Assembly (NCBI RefSeq): GCF_016918765.2
Contig: NZ_CP092104.1
Location: 2,542,001-2,606,000 of the forward strand
Direction of reading: 5' to 3'
DNA from: Flagellatimonas centrodinii
GTDB taxonomy: Bacteria; Pseudomonadota; Gammaproteobacteria; Nevskiales; Nevskiaceae
Length of the DNA stretch: 64,000 nucleotides
Within the stretch, counting starts at the first letter, position 1. Every line of letters starts with the position of its first letter. The position numbers and the translations under genes are program-made. The notes beneath the pieces were generated by a model, which did no database searches, was not told where the DNA came from, and saw nothing but the letters and a program-made list of their open reading frames with translations. Below are positions 1 to 11,661 of this stretch, piece after piece.

Positions 1-1
1 G

Positions 2-55
2 CAGGTGCCCAGCGGCATCCGCGAGCTGGAAATCATCTCGCTGCGCTACGAGTAG
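2..55 (+). CDS. greA: 3' end of a gene, probably transcription elongation factor GreA
   Basis: Only the last 17 codons are present, ending in TAG at 53-55. The peptide ends with IRELEIISLRYE, which aligns with the GreA C-terminal beta strand (E. coli GreA ends in VEFEVIKVEYL). greA commonly lies upstream of rlmE-ftsH in gammaproteobacteria. The assignment rests on a short tail and on synteny, so it is tentative. Confidence 0.5.
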   Translation, partial: QVPSGIRELEIISLRYE

Positions 56-72
56 CGACCGGGCCGGCCGCC

Positions 73-702
73 GTGGGACAGAAGCGAAGTCGCAGTTCGT
101 CCCGATGGCTTGCCGAGCACGAAGCGGATCGCTACGTGCAGGAGGCCCGCAAGCTAGGATATCGATCGCGGGCGGTGTTCAAACTGCAGGAACTGCAGGA
201 GCGCGACCGCATTCTCAAGCCGGGGCAGGTCGTGGTGGACCTTGGCGCTGCCCCCGGTGGCTGGAGTCAGTACGCGCGACCCCTGCTTGGCCGGAAGGGG
301 CGGTTGTTCGCGCTCGATATCCTGCCGATGGACAGCCTGGCGGAAGTGGACTTCATCTGTGGGGACTTCCGCGAGGCGACCGTCCTCGAGGCCCTGGAGG
401 CCGAAGTCGGCTCGCACGGCGTGGACCTTGTAATGTCCGACATGGCCCCCAACTTGATCGGGGTGGATGTGGCCGACCAGGCGTCCAGCATTTATCTGTG
501 TGAACTGGCTCTGGATTTCGCCGTCAGGCACCTTAAACCGGGCGGGGCCTTTCTGGTCAAGGTATTCCAGGGAGAGGGTTCAGACGCGTTTCTCCGTTCG
601 GTGCGGTCTGCATTCCCCCGGGTGGTGGTGCGCAAGCCCAAGGCCAGTCGGCCGAGATCGCGTGAAGTGTATGTGCTGGCGCGGAATTTTAGTCCGGTGT
701 AA
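73..702 (+). CDS. rlmE: 23S rRNA (uridine-2552-2'-O)-methyltransferase RlmE (FtsJ/RrmJ)
   Basis: This 209-aa protein is the SAM-dependent enzyme that methylates U2552 of 23S rRNA late in 50S assembly. The SAM motif VDLGAAPGGWSQ lies at residues 55-66. The catalytic K-D-K-E set is visible as K37, D123 (DMAPN), K163 (LVKVFQGEG) and E198, almost the same numbering as E. coli. The start is GTG, 18 bases after the preceding stop codon. It is followed by ftsH, the usual rlmE-ftsH heat-shock pair. Confidence 0.97.
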   Translation: MGQKRSRSSSRWLAEHEADRYVQEARKLGYRSRAVFKLQELQERDRILKPGQVVVDLGAAPGGWSQYARPLLGRKGRLFALDILPMDSLAEVDFICGDFREATVLEALEAEVGSHGVDLVMSDMAPNLIGVDVADQASSIYLCELALDFAVRHLKPGGAFLVKVFQGEGSDAFLRSVRSAFPRVVVRKPKASRPRSREVYVLARNFSPV

Positions 703-739
703 CGTGTCCAAAAGCCCTTGAGTTGACGGAAAGACCACT

Positions 740-2674
<1,935 letters not shown>

Positions 2675-2706
2675 AGGCGGCGGCGGATGCCCCGAATCGT
2701 GGGCAG

Positions 2707-3558
2707 ATGACCGCCCGGCAAGGCTACCCCGACGAACGTCCCCGGTTGGGGCGTCCTCAGGTCATGGGGGTGCTCAATGTCACGCCGGATTCCTTTTCCG
2801 ACGGCGGCGCCTTCAATTCCGTCGAGGCCGCCTGCCAGCGGGCCCAGATCATGGTGTCGGAAGGCGTTGACATCATCGATGTCGGGGGGGAATCGTCCCG
2901 GCCCGGTGCTGAGATTGTGGGTGATGCCGAGGAATTGGCGCGCGTTATACCGGTGATTCGCGCCCTGCGAAGCCGATTCGCCGTGCCGATCTCGATCGAC
3001 ACCACCAAGCCGGTCGTGATGCAGGCGGCCTGCGCGGCTGGCGCCTCGATGATTAACGATGTCAATGCCTTGCGGTCTCCCGGCGCCATCGAGGCGGCCC
3101 GCGATAGCGGGGCCATGGTCTGCCTCATGCACCGGCAGGGAACGCCCGCTTCCATGCAGTTGGCACCGCACTATGATGACGTGGTTGCAGACGTCACTGC
3201 GTTCCTCCGCGAGCGAGTGGCCGCTTGCATGTCGGCCGGGATAGACGCTGATCGGCTGGTTCTGGACCCCGGTATCGGGTTCGGCAAGAACCTTGAGCAC
3301 AATCTGGCGCTGCTGGCAGCGCTGCGCCCGCTCTGCGCCGATCGCCATCCCGTGCTCATCGGGGTCTCGCGCAAGTCCATGTTTGGTGCGCTGCTGGGGC
3401 GGACGGTCGATCAACGACTTGCGGCCAGTCTCGCTGCGGCGGCGGTTGCCGTTTTTCAGGGCGTCGCTATAGTGCGCGCCCATGATATTCGTGCCACCGT
3501 CGATGCGGTTGCGGTGGCGTATGCCATCCGCAATGCCGCGATGGCGGGGGCGACATGA
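2707..3558 (+). CDS. folP: dihydropteroate synthase
   Basis: This 283-aa TIM-barrel enzyme condenses p-aminobenzoate with 6-hydroxymethyl-dihydropterin pyrophosphate in folate synthesis. It shows both family signatures: VMGVLNVTPDSFSDGG near the N-terminus and the glycine-rich GESSRPGAE segment, plus the late pterin-site DPGIGFGK. It lies between ftsH and glmM, the standard gammaproteobacterial order. A few codons at the N-terminus before LGRPQVMG are of uncertain start. Confidence 0.97.
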   Translation: MTARQGYPDERPRLGRPQVMGVLNVTPDSFSDGGAFNSVEAACQRAQIMVSEGVDIIDVGGESSRPGAEIVGDAEELARVIPVIRALRSRFAVPISIDTTKPVVMQAACAAGASMINDVNALRSPGAIEAARDSGAMVCLMHRQGTPASMQLAPHYDDVVADVTAFLRERVAACMSAGIDADRLVLDPGIGFGKNLEHNLALLAALRPLCADRHPVLIGVSRKSMFGALLGRTVDQRLAASLAAAAVAVFQGVAIVRAHDIRATVDAVAVAYAIRNAAMAGAT

Positions 3559-3573
3559 CAAGGCGGGGCTGAC

Positions 3574-4920
3574 ATGACACGGCAGTACTTTGGCACCGAC
3601 GGCATCCGCGGGCGGGTCGGGCAACCGCCGATGACCGCAGATTTCGCCGTGCGGCTCGGTTGGGCGGCAGGGCGGATATTGGGCCGCACGCCAGGGGCGC
3701 GGGTGGTCATCGGCAAGGACACACGCCGGTCGGGGTACTTGTTCGAATCAGCGCTGGAGGCGGGCCTGTCGAGTGCCGGCGTCGAGGTGCTGCTGCTCGG
3801 CCCGATTCCGACACCTGCGGTCGCCTATCTGACGCGTGCCCTGAGGGCCGAGGCCGGGATCGTGATCTCCGCCTCGCACAACCCGCATGAGGACAACGGC
3901 GTCAAGTTCTTCGGTCCAAATGGCGGCAAGCTCAGTGATGCCATCGAAGGCGAGATCGAGCACTGTCTGTCGTTGCAGATGGAAACCGTCGCGCCCGAAC
4001 AGTTGGGCTTGGCGCGGCGGATCGAGGATGCGCCGGGTCGGTATATCGAGTACTGCAAGGCGACCTTCGGTGACGGCACGCTGGATGGCTTGCGGCTGGT
4101 GGTTGACTGCGGTCATGGCGCCGCCTACCGCGTTGGCCCCGCGATCTTTGACGAGCTGGGGGCGGATGTTCTTGAGGTGATCGGTGCCGAGCCGGATGGC
4201 TTCAACATCAACCGCGGCTGTGGCTCCACGCAGCTCGACGCCTTGCAGGCCGCCGTTCGCCGCCAGCGCGCTGATGTCGGTATCGCCTTTGATGGCGATG
4301 CGGATCGCTGTTTGATGGTGGATGCCCGGGGCCAGGTGGTCGACGGAGACCAGATTCTGTATGCCCTTGCCCGGGGGCGCCATGTCAACGGTGAGCTTCG
4401 CGGGCCGGTCGTGGGCACGCTGATGTCCAATCTCGGCCTGGAGCAGGCGCTGGCCGCCTTGGCGATTCCGTTCGAACGTGTGGCAGTGGGAGACCGCCAT
4501 GTGCTGGAGCGGCTGCAGGCGGTCGGTGGCACGCTGGGTGGGGAGACCTCCGGGCACACCCTCTGCCTCGATAAGTCCACGACCGGTGACGGCTGTGTCA
4601 CCGCACTGCAGGTACTGGCGGTGATGTTGCGGCAGGGGCAGCCGCTGGACGCCCTGGTGGCGGACATGGTCAAGTGTCCGCAGGTGTTGATCAACGTGCC
4701 GGTGTCCGGAAACGCGCGCCAGCTCATGCAGCACCCGCAGTTGCAGGCGGCGGCGGCAGCAGCCACGGCACAACTCGGCAAGCGCGGGCGTCTGCTGTTG
4801 CGACCGTCCGGGACTGAGCCGTTGCTGCGGGTGATGGTCGAGGCGGAGGATGCCGAAGAAACCCGGCAGGTCGCCGCGCAGCTGGCTGATGTCGTCCGCG
4901 GCGTGGCCGGTATCCCGTGA
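3574..4920 (+). CDS. glmM: phosphoglucosamine mutase
   Basis: This 448-aa enzyme converts glucosamine-6-phosphate to glucosamine-1-phosphate for UDP-GlcNAc, peptidoglycan and LPS synthesis. The phosphoserine loop GIVISASHNP places the catalytic Ser at residue 101. The metal-binding DGDADR and the C-terminal phosphate-binding RPSGTEPLLRVMVE motifs are intact. It begins 15 bases after folP. Confidence 0.98.
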   Translation: MTRQYFGTDGIRGRVGQPPMTADFAVRLGWAAGRILGRTPGARVVIGKDTRRSGYLFESALEAGLSSAGVEVLLLGPIPTPAVAYLTRALRAEAGIVISASHNPHEDNGVKFFGPNGGKLSDAIEGEIEHCLSLQMETVAPEQLGLARRIEDAPGRYIEYCKATFGDGTLDGLRLVVDCGHGAAYRVGPAIFDELGADVLEVIGAEPDGFNINRGCGSTQLDALQAAVRRQRADVGIAFDGDADRCLMVDARGQVVDGDQILYALARGRHVNGELRGPVVGTLMSNLGLEQALAALAIPFERVAVGDRHVLERLQAVGGTLGGETSGHTLCLDKSTTGDGCVTALQVLAVMLRQGQPLDALVADMVKCPQVLINVPVSGNARQLMQHPQLQAAAAAATAQLGKRGRLLLRPSGTEPLLRVMVEAEDAEETRQVAAQLADVVRGVAGIP

Positions 4921-4968
4921 ATCACCAGGCCGGATCGGCCTGATCGAATTGAAGCTCAGGAGAACAAC

Positions 4969-5742
4969 ATGTCACGAACCCGCCTGGTCATCGGCAACTG
5001 GAAGATGAATGGAAGTCGCGATGACAACGCGGCCCTGCTGCGCGAACTGGTGTTCGAGGCCAAGAAGTACAGCGCCATCGAGATGGCGGTCTGTCCGCCC
5101 GCGGTCTATCTGGACGGCGTCGGTCAGCAGATTGGCGGATCACCGATTCGCCTCGGGGCGCAAGACCTGTGTGAGCAGGCCGCGGCCGGAGCGTTTACCG
5201 GCGAGATCCATGGCAACATGCTCAAGGAGTTCGGGTGTCGCTATGTTCTTGTGGGGCATTCGGAGCGGCGCAGCCTGTACGGCGAGACGGACGAAAGGGT
5301 GGCCCAGAAGTTTGTCACCGCACAGGTCTGCGGCCTGGTGCCGGTGCTCTGTCTCGGTGAAACATTGGCTGATCGTGAGGATGGGTCGACCGAGGCCGTG
5401 CTGGCGCGGCAACTGGATGCGGTAGTAGCGTCAGCCGGCATCGCCGCGTTGCGGGATGCCGTGATCGCCTATGAGCCAGTCTGGGCGATCGGCACCGGCC
5501 GCACCGCAAGCCCTGAGCAGGCGCAGGCGGCACATGCCTTCCTGCGCCGCCGCCTGGCCGAATCGGATGCTAAAATCGCCGGCTCGGTCCCCCTGCTGTA
5601 CGGTGGCAGCGTCAATGCGGAGAACGCCGCATCGCTGTTCGAACAGCCGGATGTCGATGGCGGTCTCATCGGCGGCGCCTCACTCAAGGCAAGCGCGTTC
5701 CTGGCAATCTGTGCCGCCGCGCAAGCCCGTAACGGTCAATAA
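4969..5742 (+). CDS. tpiA: triosephosphate isomerase
   Basis: This 257-aa glycolytic TIM-barrel enzyme interconverts DHAP and glyceraldehyde-3-phosphate. The N-terminal GNWKMNG (catalytic Lys), the catalytic His region GHSERR, the catalytic Glu in AYEPVWAIGTG and the phosphate loop YGGSVN are all present. A clear Shine-Dalgarno (caggag) precedes the ATG. tpiA-secG is the usual pair upstream of tRNA-Leu. Confidence 0.98.
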   Translation: MSRTRLVIGNWKMNGSRDDNAALLRELVFEAKKYSAIEMAVCPPAVYLDGVGQQIGGSPIRLGAQDLCEQAAAGAFTGEIHGNMLKEFGCRYVLVGHSERRSLYGETDERVAQKFVTAQVCGLVPVLCLGETLADREDGSTEAVLARQLDAVVASAGIAALRDAVIAYEPVWAIGTGRTASPEQAQAAHAFLRRRLAESDAKIAGSVPLLYGGSVNAENAASLFEQPDVDGGLIGGASLKASAFLAICAAAQARNGQ

Positions 5743-5747
5743 AATTC

Positions 5748-6080
5748 ATGTATACCGCTCTCGTCATTGTTCAAGTCGTCATCTCGGTGGTGCTGGTCGG
5801 GCTCATCCTGATCCAGCATGGCAAAGGTGCGGACGCCGGGGCTGCCTTCGGCAGTGGGGCGTCCGGCACCGTGTTCGGATCGCGGGGGTCAGCCAACTTT
5901 CTGTCCCGCACCACCGGATGGTTGGCGGCGGGTTTCTTCGTCATCAGCCTGGCCCTCGCGTATCTGGTGCATGGCGATCGTCAGGTCGAATCCGTGGTTG
6001 ATCGCATCGGCGCGCCGTCAGTGGAAGCGCCTGCGGAGGTTGATCCTGCCGGTGCGCCGACGCCGGTCATTCCCGAGTAA
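5748..6080 (+). CDS. secG: preprotein translocase subunit SecG
   Basis: This 110-aa membrane protein is the accessory subunit of SecYEG. It has two membrane segments (about residues 2-20 and 55-73) separated by the conserved cytoplasmic loop (LIQHGKGADAGAAFGSGASG). The acidic proline- and alanine-rich tail is typical. It starts 5 bases after tpiA, and its stop precedes the tRNA-Leu gene. Confidence 0.96.
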   Translation: MYTALVIVQVVISVVLVGLILIQHGKGADAGAAFGSGASGTVFGSRGSANFLSRTTGWLAAGFFVISLALAYLVHGDRQVESVVDRIGAPSVEAPAEVDPAGAPTPVIPE

Positions 6081-6088
6081 GTTTTTTG

Positions 6089-6122
6089 GCGCCTGGGGCT
6101 GGAAGATTCCCCGCCCAGGCGC
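6089..6122. terminator. strong hairpin between secG and tRNA-Leu
   Basis: GCGCCTGGG at 6089-6097 pairs with CCCAGGCGC at 6114-6122. There is no T-run after it on the + strand, so it may be a Rho-dependent or processing structure rather than a classical terminator. A possible -10 for the tRNA (TATGAT, 6123-6128) follows immediately. Confidence 0.5.
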
Positions 6123-6145
6123 TATGATTCGCGCCCCCGAATGAC

Positions 6146-6230
6146 GCCCATGTGGTGGAATTGGTAGACACACTACCTTGAGGTGGTAGCGGCGAGAGCC
6201 TTGGGAGTTCGAGTCTCCCCGTGGGCACCA
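6146..6230 (+). tRNA. leuU: tRNA-Leu (anticodon GAG)
   Basis: This 85-nt tRNA has a 7-bp acceptor stem (GCCCATG with CGTGGGC), an anticodon arm CTACC-TTGAGGT-GGTAG with anticodon GAG, the long class II variable arm expected of tRNA-Leu, a T-loop with TTCGAGT and an encoded CCA at 6228-6230. Its position downstream of secG matches leuU in E. coli. Confidence 0.96.
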
Positions 6231-6272
6231 GTGGATCGGTGCCGGAGTGGCAAGTTTTTCGGGGGGACGGAG

Positions 6273-6301
6273 TTGAGGCGTTTGGCTGAACGTTGTATAC
6301 T
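6273..6301 (+). promoter_or_regulatory. promoter of the initiator tRNA
   Basis: TTGAGG (6273-6278) and TATACT (6296-6301) are separated by 17 bp, giving a start about 8 bases upstream of the tRNA. In an uninfected relative this promoter would also serve the downstream rimP-nusA-infB genes. In this genome the prophage intervenes. Confidence 0.7.
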
Positions 6302-6315
6302 CGTCGTCTGTCTGG

Positions 6316-7929
<1,614 letters not shown>

Positions 7930-7945
7930 GCGGGGGCAGGCTACG
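7930..7945 (-). repeat. 16-bp copy of the attR sequence at the integrase start
   Basis: Read on the minus strand, 7945-7930 is cgtagcctgcccccgc. This is identical to + strand 44983-44998, the prophage side plus the core of attR. Its last 11 bases also match the attL core. It sits directly against the integrase ATG and covers the stop codon of the upstream gene. See findings. Confidence 0.85.
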
Positions 7946-8102
7946 GCTTTTGGCGCTGGGCGGTCGAGGGGGGATTTTGACGGCGGCTGCGTTCTGCGCG
8001 CCGTGGTGCGGTTTGCTGTGTGAGATGTTCGCGCACGGCTTGGCGGGCGAGGAGTTCGAGCAGGCGCCCGTGCGGGTCTTTGTGGGGGCGGTTGACGGTC
8101 AT
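7941..8102 (-). CDS. small phage protein, 53 aa
   Basis: Unrecognised small basic protein beginning MTVNRPHKDPHGRLLELLAR. Its ATG overlaps the stop of the 94-aa gene (ATGA at 8099-8102), and its TAG lies 11 nt before the integrase ATG, so it is part of the leftward operon and probably couples integrase translation. The C-terminal half is rich in Arg and Gln. Confidence 0.65.
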   Translation of the reverse strand: MTVNRPHKDPHGRLLELLARQAVREHLTQQTAPRRAERSRRQNPPSTAQRQKP

Positions 8103-8383
8103 GGCTTGCGCTCCGCATGGGCGGGTGACGGCTCGATCTTCAGCCGCGCGCGATACGTCGGCGCTGCATCGCCTTGTACGATCATCGTCAAGCAGCGGCC
8201 TGTTTTGCAGTCGTGGACCTGCACGGTTGCTGGCTCCCCGTTTGCAATCGCGTATTCGGTGGTTGTTGCGTCACGCCATTTCGCCCATGTTTGAGCAGCT
8301 TCGGTGAAGCTGTCGGCGAAAATTTGCTTGGCGTCTGCGTAGCATTGCCCATGGTCTGGACACCAGACTCTGTATTGCTTCAT
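8099..8383 (-). CDS. hypothetical phage protein, 94 aa
   Basis: Starts MKQYRVWCPDHGQ. The N-terminal part, with YRVWCPDHGQ and a series of conserved-looking aromatic residues (SFTEAAQTWAKW), is typical of small phage early proteins of unknown function. It overlaps both neighbours by ATGA. Confidence 0.7.
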   Translation of the reverse strand: MKQYRVWCPDHGQCYADAKQIFADSFTEAAQTWAKWRDATTTEYAIANGEPATVQVHDCKTGRCLTMIVQGDAAPTYRARLKIEPSPAHAERKP

Positions 8384-8697
8384 GACTGGCGCTCCATTGC
8401 GGCGCCCTGGTCGATGCTGTTGTCAACAATCGCTTCGCACAGTAGCTTCGCAAACATCTGGCGCTGATCGTGGCCCCGGTTGTAGTGGTCGCCGTGGTGC
8501 AGAAGGGCCTTGGCGGCGCATTCCAGCATTTCGCTCGCTGATAGTTCAGTGCTCGCCCTCAGCAGTCGCAGCTCCTCCGGGTGCTCGTGCTCAATCACGA
8601 TCACGCCAGCTTCGCGCAACGTTTCTCGGTCCTGCGGTGACAGCGTTCCCGGTTTGACGGGCAGCAGGTTGGGCTCAACCGCGGCGGAGTTGCTCAT
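8380..8697 (-). CDS. hypothetical phage protein, 105 aa
   Basis: Unrecognised. No membrane segment or known motif is visible. A helical Ala/Leu-rich stretch (about residues 46-70) is followed by His-rich HHGDHYNRGHD. It is coupled to both neighbours by ATGA overlaps. Confidence 0.65.
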   Translation of the reverse strand: MSNSAAVEPNLLPVKPGTLSPQDRETLREAGVIVIEHEHPEELRLLRASTELSASEMLECAAKALLHHGDHYNRGHDQRQMFAKLLCEAIVDNSIDQGAAMERQS

Positions 8698-9170
8698 GTC
8701 TCGTCTCCGATGGCGCGGACGAGTTCTACAAGTAGCGGATGATCTTCGTGAAGGATCGTCCTTAGACTTTCAGATACCGACCGCACCGCCTCCACGTCCA
8801 CGGCGGGCGCTGGCGGCTGAGGGGCGGCGGCGATCATGGCTTCACGGCGCTTGCTGTTGATGAATCGCAACAGCGCGTCCGCTTTGAAGGTAATCGTTTC
8901 GGCACCGTCCCATGACCCCCGGCTCACCTCGCCGATTTCGAGCCGGATGTCTTGCCATGTCAGGTCGGGCACCGCGACCGGCGCGGGCTTGGCGAGTTCG
9001 GCGCAACGGTTGACGCATTTCAAAGCATGCAGATAGTCGGTTTCGGTCATGCCGATGATCTTGTCGCCGTTATGTTCGCCTGTGACTCGGTGTCGAACAC
9101 CCCCGGTCGAGCCTCTCACTGGCTCGTGCGTATCGGCGTTCCAAGGCGCTGGCGTTGGCTTCTTGCTCAT
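8694..9170 (-). CDS. hypothetical phage early protein, 158 aa
   Basis: Begins MSKKPTPAPWNADTHEPVRG and contains a Cys-rich centre (HALKCVNRCAELAKP). The TPAPWN opening is common in phage early proteins of unknown role. Start at 9170 is supported by GGAGGG seven bases upstream; a longer frame to 9215 has no such site. ATGA overlap with the next gene. Confidence 0.65.
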   Translation of the reverse strand: MSKKPTPAPWNADTHEPVRGSTGGVRHRVTGEHNGDKIIGMTETDYLHALKCVNRCAELAKPAPVAVPDLTWQDIRLEIGEVSRGSWDGAETITFKADALLRFINSKRREAMIAAAPQPPAPAVDVEAVRSVSESLRTILHEDHPLLVELVRAIGDET

Positions 9171-9625
9171 GATTCCCTCCGGAACTTGGCGAGTGCGGCG
9201 CGGGCACGCTGACAAAGCGGATCATCGCGCCGTCTCAAAGTGCATCCGTCCCACGCTTGCGATTCGAACTGCTGGACCAGCTCCACCAGCTCCCGCACGT
9301 CAGGCGGCGGGACGGGGGCGGGGTAGAGATTGCGCGGCGACAACGGCTCAACCTCGTATTCGCCGTTGCCGTCGTCGTCGGGCGCGGCTACTACTTTGAA
9401 CTTCTCTCGCCAGCCAATGACGCTAACCAACAATTCCACAACGTCACAGACGGCGGGATTGATGCTTTCCAGCAAGTTGATGTCGCAATCAGCATCAAAC
9501 CAGATGTCTCCATCGTCACTGCTGTAGCATCGATCCACCGGCTCCTGCCCCCGCAGCCGCTGCAACTCGGCCTCGGCAGCCTGTAGCCGGGCCATAGTCC
9601 CAGCGGGATTCGTTTCTGTGTTCAT
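9167..9625 (-). CDS. hypothetical acidic phage protein, 152 aa
   Basis: Begins MNTETNPAGTMARLQAAEAE, a short coiled-coil start of the kind seen in phage ead/Ea22-like proteins, followed by an acidic middle. AGGAGC lies upstream of the ATG at 9625. Function unknown. Confidence 0.65.
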   Translation of the reverse strand: MNTETNPAGTMARLQAAEAELQRLRGQEPVDRCYSSDDGDIWFDADCDINLLESINPAVCDVVELLVSVIGWREKFKVVAAPDDDGNGEYEVEPLSPRNLYPAPVPPPDVRELVELVQQFESQAWDGCTLRRRDDPLCQRARAALAKFRRES

Positions 9626-9678
9626 GCGGTGCTCCTGTTGTCTCGCCGGATGAGATTGCAGCGCGGTACCCTCCGGCG

Positions 9679-9915
9679 ATGGCGAGGTGGACTCAGACGT
9701 GGACGTGCGGGGCGTGCGGGCATCTGGCCCGCAGAGTTGTCCGGTACCCGAAATACGGCGCTGGGCCGGAGGCGGACACGCCGCTGACGACGCTGGCCGC
9801 CCGGGCTCGGTGCACGAAGTGCGGCGTCCGCGGCCAGTGCACGATCGATGAGCGGGAGCAAGACCGCATTCCTTGGCAGCGGGCGTTTCAGCGCGATCAC
9901 GGCGACACCCCCTGA
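9679..9915 (+). CDS. small zinc-ribbon protein, 78 aa, opposite to the operon
   Basis: Two Cys pairs (WTCGAC, RCTKCG) about 39 residues apart suggest a zinc ribbon, and codon use is strongly GC at third positions. It lies on the + strand inside a leftward operon and has no clear Shine-Dalgarno. An Arg-rich frame on the minus strand (9622-9966) is an alternative reading, and I prefer this one because of the Cys motifs. Confidence 0.5.
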   Translation: MARWTQTWTCGACGHLARRVVRYPKYGAGPEADTPLTTLAARARCTKCGVRGQCTIDEREQDRIPWQRAFQRDHGDTP

Positions 9916-9949
9916 TGCTCGATGACGCCTACGGGGCAGCGGGGGGCGT

Positions 9950-10171
9950 TCATGCGGCACCCCCACTGAAATAGGTCCGGGTTACCCTCGTCCCGGGTTG
10001 CGTCACCCGGCATTTAACTGCGCCGGTCTTTTGCAACGGGTGCCATCCGCCGGCAGCTCGGCGGACAGGGCTCAGTGCGGGCCTACCAGCGACGGGCAGC
10101 ATGCGCCCTGCCTCTGGATTGCAGCGATGCTCTGCTGCGCGGCCCTCTCGGGGTGTTTGGTGGTGGGTCAT
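9950..10171 (-). CDS. hypothetical phage protein, 73 aa
   Basis: Begins MTHHQTPREGRAAEHRC. The ATG overlaps the methyltransferase stop (ATGA, 10168-10171), which is the reason to accept it. Arg/Pro-rich, with no known domain. Confidence 0.5.
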   Translation of the reverse strand: MTHHQTPREGRAAEHRCNPEAGRMLPVAGRPALSPVRRAAGGWHPLQKTGAVKCRVTQPGTRVTRTYFSGGAA

Positions 10172-11661
10172 GCGGCGACCTCGGGGAAGAGGGAGCCCTG
10201 TGATGTGAGCCGTGCTCGCTCGCGCACTGCCCAGTCGCAACGGGCGCGGATGATGGGGAGATATTCCGCCTCACGCTCGATCAGCGTGGGCTCGAAGCCC
10301 TCAAGAATGGCGGCCTTGCCGGTGCTGCCGGACCCGGCGAACGGATCCAGGGTGACGCCACCCGGTGGGGTGACCAGGCGCAGCAGGTAGCGCATCAGGT
10401 CCGTCGGCTTCACGGTGGGGTGATTGTTCGCCCGCGGGGTGACTTGATAGCCCTCATCACGCCGCGTCATGTGCTGTCCGCTGGTGTTGCTGACCATGCC
10501 GCCGCTGAGCTTCGCCATGTGCTCGAGGCCGGCGTCCCTGTCTTGGACGCTGGCTTTGGCACAATAGTAGAAGCGGGCGGCGCTGCCGGTATCGCCCCGG
10601 GGCACTTGCCCATTGGAGCCACGCGCCATGACGCCGTAGGTGTTCTGGCCGGCACGCTGCGAGTCACTGGTGCTGGCCTTGGCTATCTGGCCGGGCGCCT
10701 GCGGAAAGGCTGCCACTACTTCATCGCTACCATCGTGAATCAGGTTCGCTGGCCAGCGGCCGGCAGGGTCTCCGCCGCGATGGCCGGGCGTGGCTGCAAA
10801 GTTGGTGCTGCCGGCGGTGTCATAGCGGCGGTCGGCGCTGGGTTCGCCTTGACGAGAACGTGGCGTCTGCTCGTCGTGTCGGCAGGGAATGCCGCCGCTG
10901 CCGACGCGCAATTGATCCTCGGTTCCGACCCTGCACCCGTCGATATTCAGCACCCCCGTCCCATGCGCGAGCACGTTCGCCGCGACAGTTCCGGCCAGCG
11001 GCTTTCGCGCAACCACCACCGGTTCCCATGCGGGTTTCAGGGCGGTGCCCCAGCCTTTCCACTGGCGCGCGGCTTGGGTGGCGGGGGCGGTAGTGGTTGC
11101 ACCGTTGTCCTTGTGGCCCGCATTTCCGTCCCGCTCGCCAACGGCAGCAGTAACCTTGGCGAATCCCTCTTTGTTCGGGCGAGCTTTGCTCGCGTCGTAG
11201 CCAACTATTTCGCGCTCCGCCCCAGCCGCCTTGTCTATAGCTTTCGAGACGTCCAACGATTTCGGAAATCCAGAGCCATACACCCACGCCGGATAGTCCT
11301 CACGCCCATTCAGCGATCGGATGCAGTCGCGAATCTCGAAGCCTGCGATGCGCAGGCCCAGCGTCATCAGGTCATAGGTGCGCGTGCCCGCGAACGCCAA
11401 CAGGTGACCGCCTGGCTTGAGCACGCGCAGCGCTTCCTTCCAGACCGCCGGTTGCGGGACAAAGGAGTCCCACGCCTTGCCCATGAACCCGGCACCCTTC
11501 ACGTCGTGATGACCGGACTCCAGCCAGTCGCGCAGCATCGCGAGCGCATCCGGCGCCTTGCCGAGGCCATACGGAGGGTCCGTTACGATGCTGTCGAAGT
11601 GCGCGTCCGGCAGGGAGCGCATGACTTCTATGCAGTCGCCGTGGTGCAGGTGATAGTTCAC
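10168..11661 (-). CDS. orphan DNA methyltransferase (N4-cytosine/N6-adenine type)
   Basis: This 497-aa protein has motif IV DPPYG near residue 40 (SIVTDPPYG) and motif I LDPFAGSGSTGKAA near the C-terminus. The order DPPY before FxGxG indicates the beta class of amino-methyltransferases. A long central insert probably holds target recognition. HPTVKPTDLMRYL is the typical motif before motif I. No restriction partner is nearby, so it probably protects phage DNA or marks it for regulation. Confidence 0.92.
   Translation of the reverse strand: MNYHLHHGDCIEVMRSLPDAHFDSIVTDPPYGLGKAPDALAMLRDWLESGHHDVKGAGFMGKAWDSFVPQPAVWKEALRVLKPGGHLLAFAGTRTYDLMTLGLRIAGFEIRDCIRSLNGREDYPAWVYGSGFPKSLDVSKAIDKAAGAEREIVGYDASKARPNKEGFAKVTAAVGERDGNAGHKDNGATTTAPATQAARQWKGWGTALKPAWEPVVVARKPLAGTVAANVLAHGTGVLNIDGCRVGTEDQLRVGSGGIPCRHDEQTPRSRQGEPSADRRYDTAGSTNFAATPGHRGGDPAGRWPANLIHDGSDEVVAAFPQAPGQIAKASTSDSQRAGQNTYGVMARGSNGQVPRGDTGSAARFYYCAKASVQDRDAGLEHMAKLSGGMVSNTSGQHMTRRDEGYQVTPRANNHPTVKPTDLMRYLLRLVTPPGGVTLDPFAGSGSTGKAAILEGFEPTLIEREAEYLPIIRARCDWAVRERARLTSQGSLFPEVAA

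Noticed and set aside
7930-8118. Longer integrase start at 8118
   Set aside because: The extra 63 residues are Arg/Pro/Ser-rich and out of family; they are the shadow of the 53-aa gene. The resolvase domain starts at 7929.
9622-9966. Minus-strand 114-aa frame opposite the zinc-ribbon gene
   Set aside because: Arg/Pro-rich composition without any motif. It does overlap the next gene by ATGA, so it is not fully excluded, but the + strand frame has clear Cys pairs.
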